NCBI RefSeq assembly: GCF_000585355.1
Contig: NZ_KK073873.1
Location: forward strand, 398,703-462,702
DNA length: 64,000 nucleotides
Origin: Xylanibacter oryzae DSM 17970
GTDB lineage: Bacteria; Bacteroidota; Bacteroidia; Bacteroidales; Bacteroidaceae
Direction: 5' to 3'
Part shown: piece by piece, positions 62,046 through 64,000 of the stretch
Layout of the letters: each line of letters begins with the position of its first letter
How positions within the stretch are numbered: position 1 is the first letter of the stretch
Notes under the pieces: model-generated
What the model saw: only the letters and a program-made list of their open reading frames with translations
Told to the model about the DNA's origin: nothing
Database searches by the model: none
Program-made: the position numbers and the translations under genes

Positions 62046-63464
62046 TTAGTATGCTTTTTTATCGTTATGCGTTATAATATTTCGTATTGTACGATAGATT
62101 ATTCTGAAATCAAGCAGAATACTCCAGTTTTCAATGTACCATATGTCATGCTTAACTCTTTCTTCCATTTGCCACAATTCATTAGTTTCACCGCGCCAAC
62201 CATTAACTTGAGCCCATCCGGTTATACCTGGTTTAGCGAAATGTCGGACCATATATTTATCAATTAGGTCTGAATATATTTTAGTGTGGTAAAGCATATG
62301 AGGGCGAGGACCAACTATACTCATGTCTCCGCGGAGAACATTTAAGAACTGTGGTAGTTCATCAATGTTCGTCTTTCTCATGAATCCTCCAAACTTGAAT
62401 TTTCGTGGATCGTATTTTGTCGCTTGCATTTTATCAGCCTCGCTATTGACATGCATGCTTCTGAATTTATATAATTTAAAGTTCTTCCCATTGAGACCTG
62501 TTCTGTCTTGCTTAAAAAATATAGGACCAGGACTCTGTACCTTTATTATTATTGCTATTATAGGGAAAAAAGGTATTAAACATAATAAAATAAAAGATGA
62601 AAACATTATGTCAAATACACGTTTGATAAATCTATTTGAAAGAGTAAGCAAAGGTTCTTCATAATTTGTAAATAGTGGAATATCACCAAGATGTTCTAAT
62701 TTTAGATTTAGATTGAAGTTGCCAACCATTTTAGGTACGTAGAAAAAATGCACTACGTTGTGGTCGCAATAACTCATAATAAATGAAATCTCATCATTTT
62801 CTGTGTGACTTAAACTACAGAAAATATCATCTGCTCCATCAATTTTTCCACCTTTATTTATTTTTTCATTTAGTTCTTTTATCGTTCCAAGATGTCTTAG
62901 TCCTTCGTGTTTGTCTTTTATTTCATTGTCTGCATAATATCCAAGAACCTTATACCCTGTAGATGCATCATTAATAAGACTTTTGTATAACATCAACAGA
63001 GAAGGATCTTCTCCGATAAGAAGTACATAGTGAGTATTTTTTCCCATAGATCTAAACCGTTTAATAAAGAATCTCTCTATTAATCTAGAAGTAAGAAGCA
63101 GAAAAGGGAAACATAAACTCCATATGATTATAAAACCAAAAAGAGGAGCGCTGAACGTGCTGAATTTGAGTGCCATGTACATCACAAGAATCTGTATAGA
63201 GGCAAGTCTTATGACCCTAATCAGAATTTCGTCATATGTTATACGGCGTTCATGTATAATCGTACTGTATAAAAATTCGCCTATTGCTAATGCAAAATTT
63301 GCTGTTAAGAATAGGATTCGAAGGTGTCCTGTAAAACAATCAGTTAGACAATATAAATAATGTCTAAGTAAAACAAATAAATAAAGGAGTGCGTTTAGTA
63401 ACAAAAAGTCACCGAACACAACGAATATCTTTATTAAGTTATTTGTATTCTTATATTGACGCAT
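62046..63464 (-). CDS. Undecaprenyl-phosphate sugar phosphotransferase (WcaJ/WbaP-like)
   Basis: 472 residues. Four N-terminal transmembrane helices, a CoA-binding-like domain (about 145-215), another helix ([20 protein letters not shown]) and the bacterial sugar transferase domain: [70 protein letters not shown]. It transfers the first sugar phosphate to undecaprenyl phosphate, starting repeat-unit synthesis. First gene of the operon with rfbA and the Wzc-like gene. Confidence 0.93.
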   Translation of the reverse strand: MRQYKNTNNLIKIFVVFGDFLLLNALLYLFVLLRHYLYCLTDCFTGHLRILFLTANFALAIGEFLYSTIIHERRITYDEILIRVIRLASIQILVMYMALKFSTFSAPLFGFIIIWSLCFPFLLLTSRLIERFFIKRFRSMGKNTHYVLLIGEDPSLLMLYKSLINDASTGYKVLGYYADNEIKDKHEGLRHLGTIKELNEKINKGGKIDGADDIFCSLSHTENDEISFIMSYCDHNVVHFFYVPKMVGNFNLNLKLEHLGDIPLFTNYEEPLLTLSNRFIKRVFDIMFSSFILLCLIPFFPIIAIIIKVQSPGPIFFKQDRTGLNGKNFKLYKFRSMHVNSEADKMQATKYDPRKFKFGGFMRKTNIDELPQFLNVLRGDMSIVGPRPHMLYHTKIYSDLIDKYMVRHFAKPGITGWAQVNGWRGETNELWQMEERVKHDIWYIENWSILLDFRIIYRTIRNIITHNDKKAY

Positions 63465-63648
63465 CTCTATTTTCTTTTGGTCGAATGTCGTATCCTAAAT
63501 TCTCCCTCGCGTGCTTGACTATTAAAGTCTGAAAAGCTGTGCAAAGATACATATTTTTTTATATACTTAAATATTTTATCAGTAAAATAATGACTTTCGG
63601 GATAAAATAACTAACTTTGCAAAGAATTTGTACTAAATTGAATAAAAA

Positions 63649-64000
63649 ATGGGATTAATATCAAAAATTATAGGCTCAAAGAAGAGTGATGGAGAAAAGA
63701 AAACCGGTGGTATGGAAGATTATATGACCCTAATAAGGGTTTATTTTCAAGCTGCTATTGCTGCTGATTTGGGTATAACAAACCTTGCGATGCTTCCTGA
63801 TTTGCGTATCTTCAAAACCACATTGCATGTTCAGACTATCAATAATAAATTGGGAATAGGTGAAAAAAGTCGTTGTAAAAAAATGCTGAAAGAATTATAC
63901 AAGACTGATGATATATTTTTCAAGGAGATTGATCAAAGCATTAGACGTAACTGTCATAAAGTACAGGATGTACAGACTTATCTTATCCAGTTTCAGGGAT
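63649..64000 (+). CDS. Conserved Bacteroidales protein of unknown function, C-terminus cut by window edge
   Basis: 117 residues visible. It starts MGLISKIIGSKKSDGEKKTG and continues as a mostly helical protein (MEDYMTLIRVYFQAAIAADL, LRIFKTTLHVQTINNKLG). A TAACTTTG -7 box at 63612-63619 precedes the ATG by about 30 bases. No domain is recognised. It is divergent from the exopolysaccharide operon. Confidence 0.7.
   Translation, partial: MGLISKIIGSKKSDGEKKTGGMEDYMTLIRVYFQAAIAADLGITNLAMLPDLRIFKTTLHVQTINNKLGIGEKSRCKKMLKELYKTDDIFFKEIDQSIRRNCHKVQDVQTYLIQFQG

Overview
The window looks like a piece of a Bacteroidales chromosome, most likely from the Prevotella/Segatella group. The evidence is an AT-rich genome, recurrent TAnnTTTG promoter -7 boxes (almost no Shine-Dalgarno sequences), and lineage-typical genes: the two-domain HU-like protein, the DUF4922/SpoIID fusion, DUF5686 and DUF3987 proteins, and the arrangement of sigma-54 regulator, lptE, TPR gene and secG. 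This is read from sequence alone; no database search was possible.

The first 15 kb are accessory. At the left edge is a restriction-modification operon in which a nuclease-like HsdR-N domain is fused to an N6-adenine methylase, followed by a truncated specificity subunit (BcgI-like architecture). A plus-strand island follows (3.3-9.0 kb): an SSB-like DUF3127 protein, a BT4734-N/DUF3987 primase-helicase-like protein and a DUF5675 YkuD-like protein, with three unrecognised genes and no integrase. Next is a very AT-rich segment (9.4-13.4 kb) with a two-gene operon: a small Ala-rich protein behind a strong Shine-Dalgarno, and a 432-residue protein with a HEPN-like R-x6-H motif. This segment is bracketed by a good and a decayed copy of the DUF5675 gene tail. 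A hipBA toxin-antitoxin pair with a visible operator closes the region. A short GTCTCA-containing repeat recurs between 4 and 19 kb, both between genes and inside two genes.

The rest is mostly core chromosome. 15-23 kb: an outer-membrane beta-barrel protein, an acetyltransferase, an ECF sigma/anti-sigma/lipoprotein operon, a Schlafen/AlbA-type regulator with an in-frame 12-bp tandem repeat, and tRNA-His. 23-29.5 kb: sigma-54 activator, LptE, TPR protein, SecG, a flippase-like protein, PdxA and RlmN. 29.6-34.7 kb: a triple-domain fusion (glycosyltransferase, GalT/HIT-like DUF4922, SpoIID) coupled to an AmpG-like permease, probably serving cell-wall sugar recycling. 36.4-41.9 kb: an inositol-lipid operon (phosphatidylinositol-phosphate synthase, HAD phosphatase, inositol-3-phosphate synthase) overlapping a DUF5686 outer-membrane protein. 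41.9-45.3 kb: a DEAD-box helicase with a cold-shock protein, then a FetAB-like exporter.

At 45.4-47.8 kb lies an unusual patch: a 34-codon gene with its own promoter and strong terminator, a tandem-duplicated HU-like protein behind a near-leaderless 68-codon ORF, iteron-like repeats around an AT-rich palindrome, and a MITE-like element. From 48 kb: NIF3, a zinc-ribbon coiled-coil protein, holA, an XRE regulator, pyrK-pyrD, a candidate small RNA, slyD-aroC, an M48 protease, and an exopolysaccharide operon (sugar transferase, RfbA, Wzc-like tyrosine autokinase, HAD protein).
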